A stretch of DNA of 64,000 nt from Betaproteobacteria bacterium (GCA_016183615.1 JACPEG010000028.1:19414-83413); one strand, 5' to 3'. Shown: positions 25,838 to 36,239, numbered from the stretch's first letter. A program made the numbers and translations. The notes: generated by a model not told the origin, from the sequence alone.

Positions 25838-27298
25838 ATGCTTGCGAAACTGGAACAAAGCCTCTCGCACAGAAACGCGGAGCGGGCGGCGGATCACCTG
25901 CTCGTGGTGTTGCCCAAGGCCACGACGGTCCCCGCGGTGCCGGGGGCGGCGGCGCTCAAGACGTTGCTCGCGCGCCGGCGCATGAAGTCCCAAGACCTTG
26001 CCGACAAGCCCCTCTGCGGCAATCTGGCGGACGGGCGCCTCGCGGCCTGGGTCATGGTGGACTTTGCCAAGCCGGTATTCGAGCAACAGACGGTGCTGCG
26101 CAAGGCGCTGCAGCCGCTGCTGGACGAGCAGCCCCGTAACCTCGCGGTTGCGGTATTCGGCGACCAGGCGCAGCGGCGCAGGGCGGCGGGGCTCGGAGTC
26201 CATGGCGCCTGGGTGAACGGCGCGCTGCTGCCGGTGCGCAAGAAAAAGGACGAGCGCAAGCCGCTGGGGAAAATCCTGCTCTTCGGCTTCCGGTCGCCCG
26301 ACGGCTTTGCGGCGTTGCGCGCCCGGGCCGAGGGCAATCTCCTGGCCCGGGAGCTCACGATCCTGCCCCCGAACGAGCTCACCCCGGGGCTGTACCGGGA
26401 GCGGGTGCGCAAGCTGGCGCGGCAGGAGGGGTGGAAACACCGCGAATATGATTTGAAGACGCTGCGCAGGATGGGCGCCGGGGCCTTCGTCGCCGTGGCC
26501 CGTGGCAGCATCGAGGAAGACGCCGCCATCGTCCATCTGCGGCGGCAGGTGAAGGGGGCCGGGAAAACCATCGCCCTGGTGGGCAAGGGCATCTGCTTCG
26601 ACACCGGCGGCCACAATCTCAAGCCCGCCCGCTACATGCACGGCATGCACGAGGACATGAACGGTTCCGCGGTGGCCCTGGGCATCCTGCTGGCGGCGAC
26701 CCGATCCGGAGCGCCGGTGAACCTCGACTGCTGGCTGGCGCTGGCCCAGAACCACATCAGCCCGAAGGCCTACAAGCAGAACGAGGTGGTCAGGGCGCTG
26801 AACGGGACGACCATCGAAGTGGTGCACACCGATGCGGAGGGGCGCATGGTGCTCGCCGACACCCTGACGCTGGCGGCACGCGGGAAGCCTTCGGCGATGG
26901 TGGATTTCGCCACGCTCACCGGCAGCATGCACGCGGCGCTGGGGTCGCGCTACAGCGGGATTTTCGCCACTGACGATGAGCTGATCGGCAAGGCCATCGC
27001 CGCGGGCAGGGCCACCGGAGAACGGGTATGCGCGTTTCCCTTCGATGCCGATTACGACCCGGCGCTCGACAGCAAGATCGCCGACATCAAGCAATGCACC
27101 ATGGAAGGGGAAGCCGATCACATCCTCGCCGCGCGCTTCCTGAACCGGTTCGTGAGCGACATCCCGTGGCTGCACATGGACCTCTCGGCCTCGAGCTGCA
27201 GCGGCGGGCTGGGGGCAGTGGCGTCCGACGTGACCGGGTTCGGCGTGGCGTGGGGGATGGCGTTCCTGGAATCGCTGGCGCAACCTCGGGAGCCGTAG
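25838..27298 (+). CDS. Leucyl aminopeptidase, M17 family
   Basis: A 486-residue dizinc aminopeptidase that removes N-terminal residues from peptides. Metal-site and catalytic segments are GKGICFDTGGHNLKP near residue 247, the MNGSAVALG region, and HTDAEGRMVLADTL near residue 329. Family identity is firm, but it differs enough from E. coli PepA (for example DTGGHNL in place of DSGG) that I do not assign the symbol. A TATAAT at 25803-25808 and AAGGA at 25827-25831 lie upstream. Confidence 0.92.
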   Translation: MLAKLEQSLSHRNAERAADHLLVVLPKATTVPAVPGAAALKTLLARRRMKSQDLADKPLCGNLADGRLAAWVMVDFAKPVFEQQTVLRKALQPLLDEQPRNLAVAVFGDQAQRRRAAGLGVHGAWVNGALLPVRKKKDERKPLGKILLFGFRSPDGFAALRARAEGNLLARELTILPPNELTPGLYRERVRKLARQEGWKHREYDLKTLRRMGAGAFVAVARGSIEEDAAIVHLRRQVKGAGKTIALVGKGICFDTGGHNLKPARYMHGMHEDMNGSAVALGILLAATRSGAPVNLDCWLALAQNHISPKAYKQNEVVRALNGTTIEVVHTDAEGRMVLADTLTLAARGKPSAMVDFATLTGSMHAALGSRYSGIFATDDELIGKAIAAGRATGERVCAFPFDADYDPALDSKIADIKQCTMEGEADHILAARFLNRFVSDIPWLHMDLSASSCSGGLGAVASDVTGFGVAWGMAFLESLAQPREP

Positions 27299-27306
27299 GG
27301 CCGTAG

Positions 27307-27332
27307 GGCGGAACCTCGCAGGGGGTTCCGCC
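27307..27332. repeat. GGCGGAACC palindrome, copy 4
   Basis: GGCGGAACC and GGTTCCGCC arms around TCGCAGGG, preceded by the same GTAG flank as other copies. It lies between the convergent aminopeptidase and quinone-oxidoreductase genes and could block read-through in both directions. Confidence 0.78.
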
Positions 27333-27339
27333 GAATGAA

Positions 27340-28344
27340 TCAGGCGATATTGAGCACCACCTTGCCCGTGGTGTGGCCTTCCTCGATCGCGCGGTGGGCT
27401 TCGGCCGCCCGTTCCAGCGGAAACACATCGCTCACCCTGACCTTGAGCTTTCCCTGCTCGATGAGCTTGGCGCCTTCTTCCAGAATCCGGGTCTGGGCGC
27501 GCCGGGCATTGTCGAGGCCAAGGTAAAGCGGTGCCGTCATCTGCACGTAGCCGATGGTGAGATTGCGCAGCCGCGCCGTGTTGACCGCCTGCAGGTCGCT
27601 GGCGGTGGAGAGGATCGTCACCACCCGCCCGTAAACCCGCGTCGCCGCAAACGACCGGGTGAAAGTCGGTCCGCCCACCGTATCCAGCACCAGCTTGACG
27701 CCCATCCCCTCGGTCCAGTCGAGCACCGCATCCACAAAATCGTCCTTGGTGTAGTTGATGGCGAGTTCCGCGCCGAGGGATTGCACGAATTCCGCCTTGA
27801 TGGCGTTGGAGACGGTGGTGGCGACGAACGCACCGATGTGCCGCGCGAGCTGGATGGCCACGTGGCCTACCCCCCCCGCCCCGGCGTGGATCAGCACCGT
27901 GTGGCCTTCCCTGAGCTGCCCGCGGTCGATGAGAGACTCCCATGCGGTGATCAGCACCAGCGGTACTGCCGCCGCTTCTTCCATGGACAGGTTTTTCGGC
28001 TTCGGGGCCAGGTGATCCTCGTGAACCACGGTGTAATCGGCATAGGTCCCCGGGTCCGATCCGAGCCCGTTGTTGAAGAAATAGACCTCGTCCCCCGGCT
28101 TGAACCGGGTGACCGAGGTGCCGACGGATTCCACAATGCCGGCGCCGTCGCAGCCCAGGACCGCCGGCAGGTTGCTCGGGTAATACATGTGGAGCTTGCG
28201 CACCTTGGTGTCGATCGGGTTGACGCCCGCGGCGTGCAGCCGAACCAGCAGGTGCGAAGGACTGAGGAGATCGGGGACCGCCAGGTTGCTGGCGAGCTGG
28301 AGCACGTCCGGCCCCCCGGCGGTGGTCATCAGCATGGCTCTCAT
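27340..28344 (-). CDS. Zinc-independent quinone oxidoreductase-like MDR protein
   Basis: A 334-residue medium-chain dehydrogenase/reductase. The NADPH-binding motif is HAGAGGVGHVAIQLARH near residue 155, with AAGVNPIDTKVR near residue 38 and the GCDGAGIVESVG segment typical of quinone reductases. Zinc-binding cysteines of alcohol dehydrogenases are absent. It probably reduces quinones or enones with NADPH. Its ATG overlaps the stop of the small basic ORF at 28341 (ATGA). Confidence 0.88.
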   Translation of the reverse strand: MRAMLMTTAGGPDVLQLASNLAVPDLLSPSHLLVRLHAAGVNPIDTKVRKLHMYYPSNLPAVLGCDGAGIVESVGTSVTRFKPGDEVYFFNNGLGSDPGTYADYTVVHEDHLAPKPKNLSMEEAAAVPLVLITAWESLIDRGQLREGHTVLIHAGAGGVGHVAIQLARHIGAFVATTVSNAIKAEFVQSLGAELAINYTKDDFVDAVLDWTEGMGVKLVLDTVGGPTFTRSFAATRVYGRVVTILSTASDLQAVNTARLRNLTIGYVQMTAPLYLGLDNARRAQTRILEEGAKLIEQGKLKVRVSDVFPLERAAEAHRAIEEGHTTGKVVLNIA

Positions 28345-28547
28345 GATCTTTTTCCTTTCTTTTTTGCGTACTGCATGAAACGCTGCCAGCGCTGCTCGCG
28401 GCCCGCGACCGGCTGGGGCGCCTTGCCCGAGGCCGGTTTGCGCCGGCGACCCTTGGCGTGGCCCCTTGGCGAGGCCGGATCTTCAGAAGCCTTCGGCTTG
28501 GCTCGGCGGGAGCTCACGGGAACGGGTGCGTTCGGCTTATGGGACAA
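28341..28547 (-). CDS. Small basic hypothetical protein
   Basis: A 68-residue ORF with a TTG start and about 20 Lys/Arg residues, ending QRWQRFMQYAKKKGKRS. Its TGA overlaps the ATG of the quinone reductase by the common ATGA arrangement, which supports translation. Against it, there is no clear ribosome site and the start codon is rare. A later start is possible. I recognise no family. Confidence 0.4.
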   Translation of the reverse strand: MSHKPNAPVPVSSRRAKPKASEDPASPRGHAKGRRRKPASGKAPQPVAGREQRWQRFMQYAKKKGKRS

Positions 28548-28611
28548 GGGGATATGTTAAACTTCACGCATCAAAATTGCGAGGGGCCGCACCCGCTGCC
28601 CTGAGAAAAAC

Positions 28612-29775
28612 GTGTCCGCCAATACCTTCGGGAAACTCTTTTGCGTCACCTCCTTCGGCGAGTCCCACGGCCCGGCCATCGGCTGCGTCGTGGACGGCTG
28701 CCCGCCGGGGCTGGAGCTTGCCGCCTCCGACATCCAGCACGATCTCGACCGGCGCAAGCCGGGCACTTCCCGGCACGTGACCCAGCGCCGGGAATCCGAC
28801 ACGGTGGAGATCCTGTCCGGGGTGTTCGAGGCCCGGACCACCGGCACGCCGATTGCGCTGCTCATCCGCAACGAGGACCAGAAGAGCCGCGACTACGCCA
28901 ACATCATGGACACTTTTCGGCCGGGGCACGCGGACTACACCTACTGGCACAAGTACGGCATCCGCGACTACCGCGGCGGCGGCCGTGCCTCGGCCCGGGA
29001 AACGGCGGTGCGGGTGGCGGCGGGCGCGATTGCGCGCAAGTGGCTCAAGGAGCGCTACGGCGTAACGGTTCGCGGCTACCTGGCGCAGCTCGGCCCGGTC
29101 GGCATTCCGTTCAAGCGCTGGGAGGCGGTGGACGCCAACCCGTTCTTCGTCGCCGACGAGAGCTACGTGCCGCAGCTCGAGGAATTCATGGACCGGCTGC
29201 GCAAGTCCGGCGACTCCGTGGGAGCGAGGATCAATGTGGTCGCGGAAAACGTGCCGGTAGGCTGGGGTGAACCGGTGTACGCCCGGCTCGACGCCGACAT
29301 CGCCTCGGCCATGATGGGCATCAACGCGGTGAAGGGCGTCGAGATCGGCGCCGGATTCGCCAGCATCGAGCAGAAAGGCACCGAGCATGCGGACGAGATG
29401 ACGCCCGAGGGATTCCTGTCCAATAACGCGGGCGGCATCCTGGGGGGCATTTCCACCGGGCAGGATGTGGTGGTCTCCATGGCCATCAAGCCCACCTCCA
29501 GTATCCGGCTGCCGCGCCGCTCCGTCGACAAGACCGGCGCCCCGGTGCTGGTGGAAACCCACGGCCGCCACGATCCCTGCGTCGGCATCCGCGCCACCCC
29601 CATCGCGGAGGCGATGCTGGCGCTGGTGCTCATGGACCACGCGCTGCGCCACCGGGCCCAGAACGCGGACGTGGAGTGCCTCACGCCCAGGATTCCCGGG
29701 AAGGTGGCAATCAGTCCCGTGCCTGCGCATCCCGGCGCCTCCCACCGCGAAGACCCCGAGCCGGACGAGGCCTGA
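28612..29775 (+). CDS. aroC: Chorismate synthase
   Basis: The last shikimate-pathway enzyme: it converts EPSP to chorismate using reduced FMN. Length is 387 residues from the GTG at 28612. Signatures are [18 protein letters not shown] near residue 16, [12 protein letters not shown] near 122 and [17 protein letters not shown] near 268. It begins 65 bp from the divergent small basic ORF. Confidence 0.97.
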   Translation: MSANTFGKLFCVTSFGESHGPAIGCVVDGCPPGLELAASDIQHDLDRRKPGTSRHVTQRRESDTVEILSGVFEARTTGTPIALLIRNEDQKSRDYANIMDTFRPGHADYTYWHKYGIRDYRGGGRASARETAVRVAAGAIARKWLKERYGVTVRGYLAQLGPVGIPFKRWEAVDANPFFVADESYVPQLEEFMDRLRKSGDSVGARINVVAENVPVGWGEPVYARLDADIASAMMGINAVKGVEIGAGFASIEQKGTEHADEMTPEGFLSNNAGGILGGISTGQDVVVSMAIKPTSSIRLPRRSVDKTGAPVLVETHGRHDPCVGIRATPIAEAMLALVLMDHALRHRAQNADVECLTPRIPGKVAISPVPAHPGASHREDPEPDEA

Positions 29776-29838
29776 GCACGGGCGTTCGGTGCGGCTCCAT
29801 CGGCTATCCGGTTTCAACTGCGAGATTCACCCAGAGTC

Positions 29839-30126
29839 ATGTCCACGATAGACCTGCGCCGGGCCCACCACATCGGCAGGGACAAGGCCCGGGAAGCCGT
29901 GGAATCCATCGCCCGCGAACTCCGGGGCAAACTCGACATCAGCTATCGATGGGACGGGGACTGCGTGCGCTTCAAGCGCACCGGTGCGGAAGGCACCATC
30001 CAGGTTGCGGATGCCGAAGTGCGGTTCCAGGCCGATCTCGGGCTTTTACTGCGGCCCCTGCGCGGAACCATCGAGCGGGAAGTGAGGGAGTACTTCGACC
30101 GCTATCTCGGCACGGATCAGGCGTGA
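29839..30126 (+). CDS. Polyhydroxyalkanoic acid system family protein
   Basis: A 95-residue protein of the PHA_gran_rgn family: an N-terminal HHIGRDKAREAVESIA helix, a short central sheet (ISYRWDGDCVRF), then an IEREVREYFDRYLG helix. Members occur near polyhydroxyalkanoate granule genes, but their action is not established. A PHB depolymerase gene at 56529 supports PHA metabolism in this organism. ATG 29839 lies 63 bp after aroC, and the MFS gene follows after 8 bp, so the three may be co-transcribed. Confidence 0.85.
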   Translation: MSTIDLRRAHHIGRDKAREAVESIARELRGKLDISYRWDGDCVRFKRTGAEGTIQVADAEVRFQADLGLLLRPLRGTIEREVREYFDRYLGTDQA

Positions 30127-30134
30127 AGACCTGA

Positions 30135-31283
30135 ATGCCCGGACACCTTCCCTACTGGCGCCTCTCCGGCTTCTACTTTTTCTACTTCGCCTTCGTCGGC
30201 GCCTTCGCCCCCTACTGGAGCCTGTATCTCAAGTCGCTGGCCTTCAGCGCCTTCGAGATCGGGGTGCTGATGTCGCTGCTGCAGGTGATGCGGGTGTTCG
30301 CCCCTAACGCCTGGGGCTGGCTCGCCGACCACACCGGGAAGCGGCTTGCCATCGTGCAGCTCGGCGCCGTTCTCGGCCTCGTGGCCTACAGCGGGGCGTT
30401 GTTCGGGACCAGCTTCGCCTGGCTGTTCCTGGTGATGGGGCTCATGAGCTTCTTCTGGAGCGCGTCGCTGCCGCTGGTGGAGGCCATGACCCTCACTTTC
30501 CTCGGCGAAAGCGCTGCGAGCTACGGCAAGATCCGCCTGTGGGGCTCGATCGGCTTCATCGTCGCCGTGATCGGCGTGGGCTACCTGCTCGACTTCATCG
30601 CCATCGCCGGGTTGCTCTGGGTGGTACTCGCGTTCAAGGCGGGGATTGTCATCTTCTCCCGGCAGATCCCCGATCCCGGAACCCTTTCCCATCCGGCGGG
30701 CGACGTGCCGGTGTGGGAAATTCTGCGTCGGCCGGAAGTCATCGCCTTCTTCGCCGCCTGCTTCCTGATGGCGGCGGCCCATGGCCCCTATTACACCTTC
30801 TTCTCCATTTATCTCGAGGACCACGGCTACGCCAAGGGCGCCATCGGCTGGCTGTGGGCGCTGGGCGTGATCTGCGAAATCGGCGTGTTCTTCCTCATGC
30901 CGCGGCTGATGCAGCGTTTCTCGCTGAAGGCCATCCTCGCCGTGAGTTTCGGCTGCGCGGTGGTCCGCTTCCTGATCACCGGGTGGGCGGTGGACGCGCT
31001 TTCCCTGATGCTCATTGCCCAGGCCTTGCACGCCGCGAGCTTCGGCTCCTACCACGCTGCGGCGGTGGCGGTGGTGCATCGGTTCTTTCGCGGCCGCCAC
31101 CAGGCCAAGGGCCAGGCTCTTTACACCAGCCTGTCCTTCGGCGCCGGGGGCGCCCTGGGCGGGTTCCTGAGCGGGGTGGGATGGGAAACTCTCGGCGCCG
31201 GGATGACCTTCACGTTTGCGGCGCTGGCGGCCCTGGCCGGCATGGGCCTGGTGATCGGCCGGCTCAGGATCGGCTCCGAATAG
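30135..31283 (+). CDS. MFS transporter, phenylpropionate-permease (PPP/HcaT) type
   Basis: A 382-residue membrane protein with about 12 hydrophobic segments. WGWLADHTGKRLA after the second segment is the MFS A-motif, and GKIRLWGSIGFIVAVIGVGY is typical of the PPP subgroup (MFS_1-like, HcaT). The substrate is unknown; the HcaT name comes from E. coli phenylpropionate uptake and need not apply here. Confidence 0.88.
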   Translation: MPGHLPYWRLSGFYFFYFAFVGAFAPYWSLYLKSLAFSAFEIGVLMSLLQVMRVFAPNAWGWLADHTGKRLAIVQLGAVLGLVAYSGALFGTSFAWLFLVMGLMSFFWSASLPLVEAMTLTFLGESAASYGKIRLWGSIGFIVAVIGVGYLLDFIAIAGLLWVVLAFKAGIVIFSRQIPDPGTLSHPAGDVPVWEILRRPEVIAFFAACFLMAAAHGPYYTFFSIYLEDHGYAKGAIGWLWALGVICEIGVFFLMPRLMQRFSLKAILAVSFGCAVVRFLITGWAVDALSLMLIAQALHAASFGSYHAAAVAVVHRFFRGRHQAKGQALYTSLSFGAGGALGGFLSGVGWETLGAGMTFTFAALAALAGMGLVIGRLRIGSE

Positions 31284-31384
31284 CGCCGCTTCCTTGGCCC
31301 ATCGGGCGCTGGCGGCGGGTGTTTGGATCTACAGCAGGCCCCGTCTTTGTGCGATAATTTTCAGTTCGATTTTCGTCCACTGCC

Positions 31385-32794
31385 ATGACTGCCAAAACCC
31401 TCTACGACAAGCTCTGGGACAGCCATCTGGTGCGCCAGGAACCGGACGGCACGGCGCTCGTTTACATCGACCGCCACCTGGTCCACGAGGTGACCAGCCC
31501 CCAGGCGTTCGAGGGCCTGAAGCTCGCCGGCCGCAAGCCGTGGCGCAAGGACTCCATCGTCGCCACGGCCGACCACAACACCCCTACTCACGATTGGGAC
31601 AAAGGCATCCGGGACCCGATTTCGAGGACCCAGGTGGAGACGCTGGATGCGAACATCCGGGAAGTCGGCGCCAAGGCGTACTTTCCGTTCCGCGACACGC
31701 ATCAGGGCATCGTGCACGTGATCGGGCCCGAGCACGGGGCGACGCTGCCGGGAATGACCGTGGTGTGCGGGGACTCCCACACCAGCACCCATGGGGCGTT
31801 CGCGGCGCTCGCGTTCGGAATCGGCACTTCGGAAGTGGAGCACGTGCTGGCCACCCAGTGCCTGGTGATGAAGAAGGCCAGGGCGATGCAGGTGGCGGTG
31901 GAGGGGAAGCTCGGGCGAGGCGTGACCGCCAAGGACATCGCGCTGGCGGTGATCGGCAGGATCGGCACCGCCGGCGGCACCGGCTACGCCATAGAGTTAG
32001 TGGGCAGCGCCATCCGCGCCCTTTCCATGGAAGGCCGCATGACCGTCTGCAACATGGCCATCGAGGCCGGCGCCCGGGCTGGTATGGTGGCGGTGGACGA
32101 GACCACCATCGATTACCTGCGCGGCCGGCAGTTCGCACCCCGCGGCGAGCTGTGGGACCGGGCGGTGGCGTACTGGCTCACGCTCCGGAGCGATGCGGGG
32201 GCAAATTTTGACAAGGTGGTGGCGCTGGACGCCGCGGAGATCAAGCCCCAGGTCACCTGGGGCACGTCGCCCGAGATGGTCACCACGGTGGACGGGAAGG
32301 TGCCCGACCCGGCACAGATTTCCGACCCGGTGAAGCGGGAGGGTGCAGAGCGGGCGCTGAAATACATGGGGCTCGCGCCCGACACGCCCATCGCCGAAAT
32401 CCGGCCTGACAAGATTTTTATCGGCTCCTGCACCAACTCGCGGATCGAGGATTTGCGCGCGGCGGCGGCCATCGTGAAAGGCAAGCGTGTAGCGGCCAGC
32501 ATCAAGCTGGCGCTGGTGGTGCCGGGCTCGGGCCTGGTGAAGCGGCAGGCGGAGCAGGAAGGGCTCGACCGGATTTTCACCGAGGCCGGGTTTGAATGGC
32601 GCGAGCCGGGCTGCTCCATGTGCCTCGCCATGAACGACGACCGGCTGGAGCCCGGGGAGCGCTGCGCCTCGACGTCCAACCGCAATTTCGAGGGGCGCCA
32701 GGGCGCGGGTGGGCGCACCCACCTGGTGAGCCCGGAGATGGCGGCGGCCGCGGCGATTGCCGGGCATTTCGTGGACGTGCGGAAACTGGTCTGA
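31385..32794 (+). CDS. leuC: 3-isopropylmalate dehydratase large subunit
   Basis: The aconitase-type subunit that, with LeuD, isomerises 2- to 3-isopropylmalate in leucine synthesis. Length is 469 residues. The [4Fe-4S] cysteines are seen in [15 protein letters not shown] near residue 345 and [10 protein letters not shown] near 408. First gene of leuC-ecn-leuD-leuB-asd. A GATAAT at 31353 is -10-like, but I see no convincing -35 element. Confidence 0.97.
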   Translation: MTAKTLYDKLWDSHLVRQEPDGTALVYIDRHLVHEVTSPQAFEGLKLAGRKPWRKDSIVATADHNTPTHDWDKGIRDPISRTQVETLDANIREVGAKAYFPFRDTHQGIVHVIGPEHGATLPGMTVVCGDSHTSTHGAFAALAFGIGTSEVEHVLATQCLVMKKARAMQVAVEGKLGRGVTAKDIALAVIGRIGTAGGTGYAIELVGSAIRALSMEGRMTVCNMAIEAGARAGMVAVDETTIDYLRGRQFAPRGELWDRAVAYWLTLRSDAGANFDKVVALDAAEIKPQVTWGTSPEMVTTVDGKVPDPAQISDPVKREGAERALKYMGLAPDTPIAEIRPDKIFIGSCTNSRIEDLRAAAAIVKGKRVAASIKLALVVPGSGLVKRQAEQEGLDRIFTEAGFEWREPGCSMCLAMNDDRLEPGERCASTSNRNFEGRQGAGGRTHLVSPEMAAAAAIAGHFVDVRKLV

Positions 32795-32800
32795 TTTTTC

Positions 32801-32871
32801 GCCGCGGATTTGCGCGGGTGAACGCGGGAAAACCGCGATCAGGATCTGCGTAATCCGCGCTCATCCGCGGC
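32801..32871. repeat. Short-period inverted repeat between leuC and the entericidin gene
   Basis: The arms 32801-32827 and 32846-32871 both begin or end with GCCGCGGAT and contain CGCGG units about every 8-9 bp. They pair imperfectly around a short A-rich centre. The element starts 7 bp after the leuC stop. Confidence 0.65.
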
Positions 32872-32896
32872 TTGGATGTTTGTTTGTGAGGTGACA

Positions 32897-33022
32897 ATGA
32901 ACAAGTTGACGATATTCGTTGCGATATTTGCGGCGCTGCTGCTCTCCGCCTGCAATACCATGCAGGGCGTGGGCAAGGACCTGAAGAAGGGCGGCGAGGC
33001 CATCGAGAAGGCGGCGAAGTAA
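32897..33022 (+). CDS. ecn: Entericidin A/B-family small lipoprotein
   Basis: A 41-residue lipoprotein: [16 protein letters not shown] is the signal sequence and LLSAC the lipobox, leaving a 23-residue mature peptide with [17 protein letters not shown], the family signature. GTGAGGTGA lies just upstream of the ATG. Its TAA stop shares a base with the leuD ATG (TAATG), so translation is coupled. Entericidins are small cell-envelope lipoproteins linked to a toxin/antidote pair in E. coli; only one member is present here. Confidence 0.9.
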   Translation: MNKLTIFVAIFAALLLSACNTMQGVGKDLKKGGEAIEKAAK

Positions 33023-33660
33023 TGGAGAAATTCGTACGGCGCGAAGGCCTGGTGGCGCCGCTGGACCGGGCCAATGTGGATACCGACGCCATTATTCCGA
33101 AGCAGTTCCTGAAGTCCATCAAGCGGACGGGCTTCGGGCCCAATCTGTTCGATCAATGGCGCTATCTCGATCACGGCGAGCCGGGGATGGACAACGCGAA
33201 ACGGCCGCTCAACCCGGACTTCGTGCTGAACCGGCCCCGCTACCGCGGCGCCACCGTGCTGCTCGCCCGCGACAACTTCGGCTGCGGCTCGAGCCGGGAG
33301 CATGCGCCGTGGGCGCTGCTCGACTACGGGTTCCAGGCGGTCATCGCCCCCGGCTTCGCCGACATTTTCTTCAACAATTGCTTCAAGAACGGGTTGCTGC
33401 CCATCGTGCTGCCCGCCGATGTGGTGGACAAGCTGTTTCGCGAAGTCGAGGCGACGCCGGGCTACCGACTGGCGGTGGACCTGGAGAACCAGAGCGTTAC
33501 CACTCCGGACGGGGAGGAATTCAGGTTCAACGTCGATCCCTTCCGCAAGCACTGCCTGGTGAACGGCCTCGACGAGATCGGGCTTACCCTGCAGCACGCG
33601 GACCGGATTCGCGCGTTCGAGGATAAGCGCCGGGCCGAGCAGCCCTGGCTGTTTGAGTAG
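33022..33660 (+). CDS. leuD: 3-isopropylmalate dehydratase small subunit
   Basis: A 212-residue swivel-domain partner of LeuC. Signatures are [14 protein letters not shown] near residue 16 and [20 protein letters not shown] near 75. The ATG overlaps the entericidin stop by one base. Confidence 0.97.
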   Translation: MEKFVRREGLVAPLDRANVDTDAIIPKQFLKSIKRTGFGPNLFDQWRYLDHGEPGMDNAKRPLNPDFVLNRPRYRGATVLLARDNFGCGSSREHAPWALLDYGFQAVIAPGFADIFFNNCFKNGLLPIVLPADVVDKLFREVEATPGYRLAVDLENQSVTTPDGEEFRFNVDPFRKHCLVNGLDEIGLTLQHADRIRAFEDKRRAEQPWLFE

Positions 33661-33779
33661 ACGGGTAATCGGCAAGCCGCGGTAGGGTGGAATGTCCGTC
33701 CCGCCGATGCGATTTCGACAATGAGTTGCCGACCCGCGGCGTGCGCCCTCCACCATTCACCGTTCACAACTGACGAGAC

Positions 33780-34844
33780 ATGAAAATCGCAATATTGCCG
33801 GGCGACGGCATCGGCCCCGAAATCGTGGCCCAGGCCGTGAAGGTGCTGGAGCGCCTGCGTCGCGACGGCCTGAAAATTGAAATGGAGCAGGCCCCCATCG
33901 GCGGGGCGGGTTATGACGCCTCGGGCGATCCGCTGCCGGCGAAGACCCTGGACGTCGCGAGGCGGGCTGATGCGGTGCTTCTCGGTGCCGTAGGCGGGCC
34001 GAAATATGACAATCTGCCGCGCCCGAGCCGTCCGGAGCAGGGCCTGCTGCGCATACGGAAGGAACTTGCGCTGTTTGCCAACCTGCGCCCGGCCACGGTT
34101 TACCCGGAGCTGGCGGCCGCCTCCACCCTCAAGCCGGAGGTGGTGGCCGGGCTCGATATCCTCATCGTGCGGGAGCTGACCGGCGACATCTATTTCGGCC
34201 AGCCGCGCGGGATCCGCGCCAATGCCCGCGGCGAGCAGGAAGGCTTCGACACCATGCTGTATTCGGAGCCCGAGATCCGCCGCATCGCCCATGTCGGATT
34301 CCAGGCAGCCCGCAAACGCGGAAAGAAGCTTTGCTCGGTGGACAAGGCCAACGTCCTGGAAACCAGCCAGCTTTGGCGGGGCGTGGTGACCGACGTGGCG
34401 AAGGAGTACCCGGATGTGGCGCTGTCCCACATGTACGTGGACAACGCGGCGATGCAGTTGGTGCGCAATCCCGGGCAGTTCGACGTCATGGTGACCGGCA
34501 ACATGTTCGGCGACATTCTCTCCGACGAGGCGTCCATGCTCACCGGCTCGATCGGGATGCTGCCCTCGGCCTCGCTGGATGCCAACAACAAGGGGCTCTA
34601 CGAGCCGATCCACGGCTCGGCCCCCGACATCGCGGGCAAGGACCTGGCCAATCCCCTTGCCACCATCCTGTCGGCGGCCATGATGCTGCGCTATAGTCTC
34701 CGTGAGGAGCGGGCCGCGGACCGGGTGGAAGAGGCGGTGAAGAAGGCGCTGGCCCAGGGCTTTCGCACGGCGGACATTTCCGAAGCCGGCGCCCGCAAGG
34801 TGGGGACCCGGGAGATGGGCGACGCGGTGGCGGCGGCGCTTTGA
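33780..34844 (+). CDS. leuB: 3-isopropylmalate dehydrogenase
   Basis: A 354-residue NAD-dependent oxidative decarboxylase of leucine synthesis. PGDGIGPEI opens the protein, [15 protein letters not shown] near 127 binds substrate, and [20 protein letters not shown] near 278 binds NAD. The 119-bp leuD-leuB gap holds only weak CATTCACCGTTCAC-like repetition before the start. Confidence 0.97.
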   Translation: MKIAILPGDGIGPEIVAQAVKVLERLRRDGLKIEMEQAPIGGAGYDASGDPLPAKTLDVARRADAVLLGAVGGPKYDNLPRPSRPEQGLLRIRKELALFANLRPATVYPELAAASTLKPEVVAGLDILIVRELTGDIYFGQPRGIRANARGEQEGFDTMLYSEPEIRRIAHVGFQAARKRGKKLCSVDKANVLETSQLWRGVVTDVAKEYPDVALSHMYVDNAAMQLVRNPGQFDVMVTGNMFGDILSDEASMLTGSIGMLPSASLDANNKGLYEPIHGSAPDIAGKDLANPLATILSAAMMLRYSLREERAADRVEEAVKKALAQGFRTADISEAGARKVGTREMGDAVAAAL

Positions 34845-34870
34845 CCGTGAAACGCAAAGGGTAGCGAACA

Positions 34871-35983
34871 ATGATGCGGGTAGGCTTCATCGGCTGGCGC
34901 GGAATGGTGGGTTCCGTCCTCATGCAGCGCATGCGGGACGAGGGCGATTTCGCCCATGTCGATCCGGTGTTCTTCAGCACCTCCCAGGCAGGGGGCAGGG
35001 GCCCCGACGTGGGCAGGGACGTGCCGGCGCTGAAGGATGCCCACAGCGTGAACGACCTGAAGGCGATGGAGGTGCTCGTCTCCTGCCAGGGCGGAGACTA
35101 CACCAACGACGTCTTCCCGAAACTGCGCGCCGCCGGGTGGAAGGGCTACTGGATCGACGCCGCCTCCGCGCTGCGCATGAAGGACGATGCAGTCATCATC
35201 CTCGACCCGGTCAACCTGGCGTTGATCAAGGATGCGCTGAAAAAGGGGGTAAGGAACTATATCGGCGGCAACTGCACCGTGAGCCTGATGCTGATGGCGC
35301 TGGGCGGATTGTTCCAGCGCGACCTGGTGGAGTGGATGAGCGCCATGACCTACCAGGCCGCCTCCGGCGCCGGCGCCCAGAACATGCGGGAGCTCTTGCA
35401 GCAGATGGGAGAGGCCCACCGGGTGGCGATGAGCCTGCTCAATGACCCGGCCTCGGCGATTCTCGATATCGACCGCGAGGTGGCGGGAATTCTGCGCGAC
35501 GAGAGCTTCCCCACCGCCCAGTTCGGCGTGCCGCTCGCCGGCAGCCTCATTCCCTGGATCGACAAGGATCTCGGCAACGGCCAGAGCCGCGAGGAATGGA
35601 AGGCCGAGACCGAAGGCAACAAGATCCTGGGACGGGAAAAGAACCCGCTTCCAATCGACGGCATCTGCGTGCGCATCGGGGCCATGCGCTGCCACAGCCA
35701 GGCGCTGACCATCAAGCTGAAGCGCGACATTCCGCTCGACGAGATCGAGGGCATGCTGGCCGACGCCAATGACTGGGTGAAGGTCATCCCCAACCAGCGG
35801 GAAGTCACCGTGCGCGAACTCACTCCGGCGGCGGTCACCGGTACCTTGACGGTGCCGGTGGGGCGGTTGCGCAAGCTCTCCATGGGCGGGCAATACCTGT
35901 CCGCCTTTACGGTGGGGGACCAGCTTCTGTGGGGTGCCGCGGAACCCCTGCGGCGAATGCTGCGCATATTGCTGGAATCCTAG
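34871..35983 (+). CDS. asd: Aspartate-semialdehyde dehydrogenase
   Basis: The 370-residue enzyme makes aspartate semialdehyde for lysine, threonine, methionine and peptidoglycan. The NADP loop is [11 protein letters not shown], the catalytic cysteine is in [15 protein letters not shown] near residue 135, and [13 protein letters not shown] follows. It is the gamma/beta-proteobacterial long form. Its TAG stop is formed by the first three bases of the inverted repeat at 35981-36085. Confidence 0.97.
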   Translation: MMRVGFIGWRGMVGSVLMQRMRDEGDFAHVDPVFFSTSQAGGRGPDVGRDVPALKDAHSVNDLKAMEVLVSCQGGDYTNDVFPKLRAAGWKGYWIDAASALRMKDDAVIILDPVNLALIKDALKKGVRNYIGGNCTVSLMLMALGGLFQRDLVEWMSAMTYQAASGAGAQNMRELLQQMGEAHRVAMSLLNDPASAILDIDREVAGILRDESFPTAQFGVPLAGSLIPWIDKDLGNGQSREEWKAETEGNKILGREKNPLPIDGICVRIGAMRCHSQALTIKLKRDIPLDEIEGMLADANDWVKVIPNQREVTVRELTPAAVTGTLTVPVGRLRKLSMGGQYLSAFTVGDQLLWGAAEPLRRMLRILLES

Positions 35984-36085
35984 GAGCCTGTCGGACTTAG
36001 AGCTTGTCCGTAAATAAGGCGTGCATTATTCACGGACAAGCTCTTAGAGTCACCCATGCGCGATCCTAAGTCCGACGGGCTCCTA
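35981..36085. repeat. Nested inverted-repeat element (MITE-like)
   Basis: The outer arms 35981-36000 and 36066-36085 are complementary at 19 of 20 positions. Inner arms 35999-36017 and 36026-36044 match at 18 of 19, including a perfect 13-bp core (AGAGCTTGTCCGT). The total is 105 bp with no coding capacity. It begins with the asd stop codon. No clear target-site duplication was found. Confidence 0.78.
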
Positions 36086-36211
36086 GGTGATCGCGGATGT
36101 GCGCGGCAGTCAGCGGCGAGGCGACATGGAATCGGTTTTTCCCCTTCCACGGCACAAGGATCCTCCGAGGGCAGGGGTGGGTCGGGACATGGCCGGTGGT
36201 CTAGATTTTGA

Positions 36212-36239
36212 TTGAAAATCGCTTGTGTTAAGCCATAAT
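36212..36239 (+). promoter_or_regulatory. Sigma-70 promoter for fimV
   Basis: TTGAAA (36212-36217) and CATAAT (36234-36239) with 16 bp between. It lies about 90 bp before the fimV start, after the repeat element at 35981. Apart from this promoter and that repeat I see nothing in the asd-fimV gap. Confidence 0.55.

Noticed and set aside
35981..36085. Complete insertion sequence
   Set aside because: Only 105 bp, with no room for a transposase and no clear target duplication.
35981..36085. Strong rho-independent terminator of asd
   Set aside because: Despite the stable fold there is no T-tract after either stem on the plus strand.
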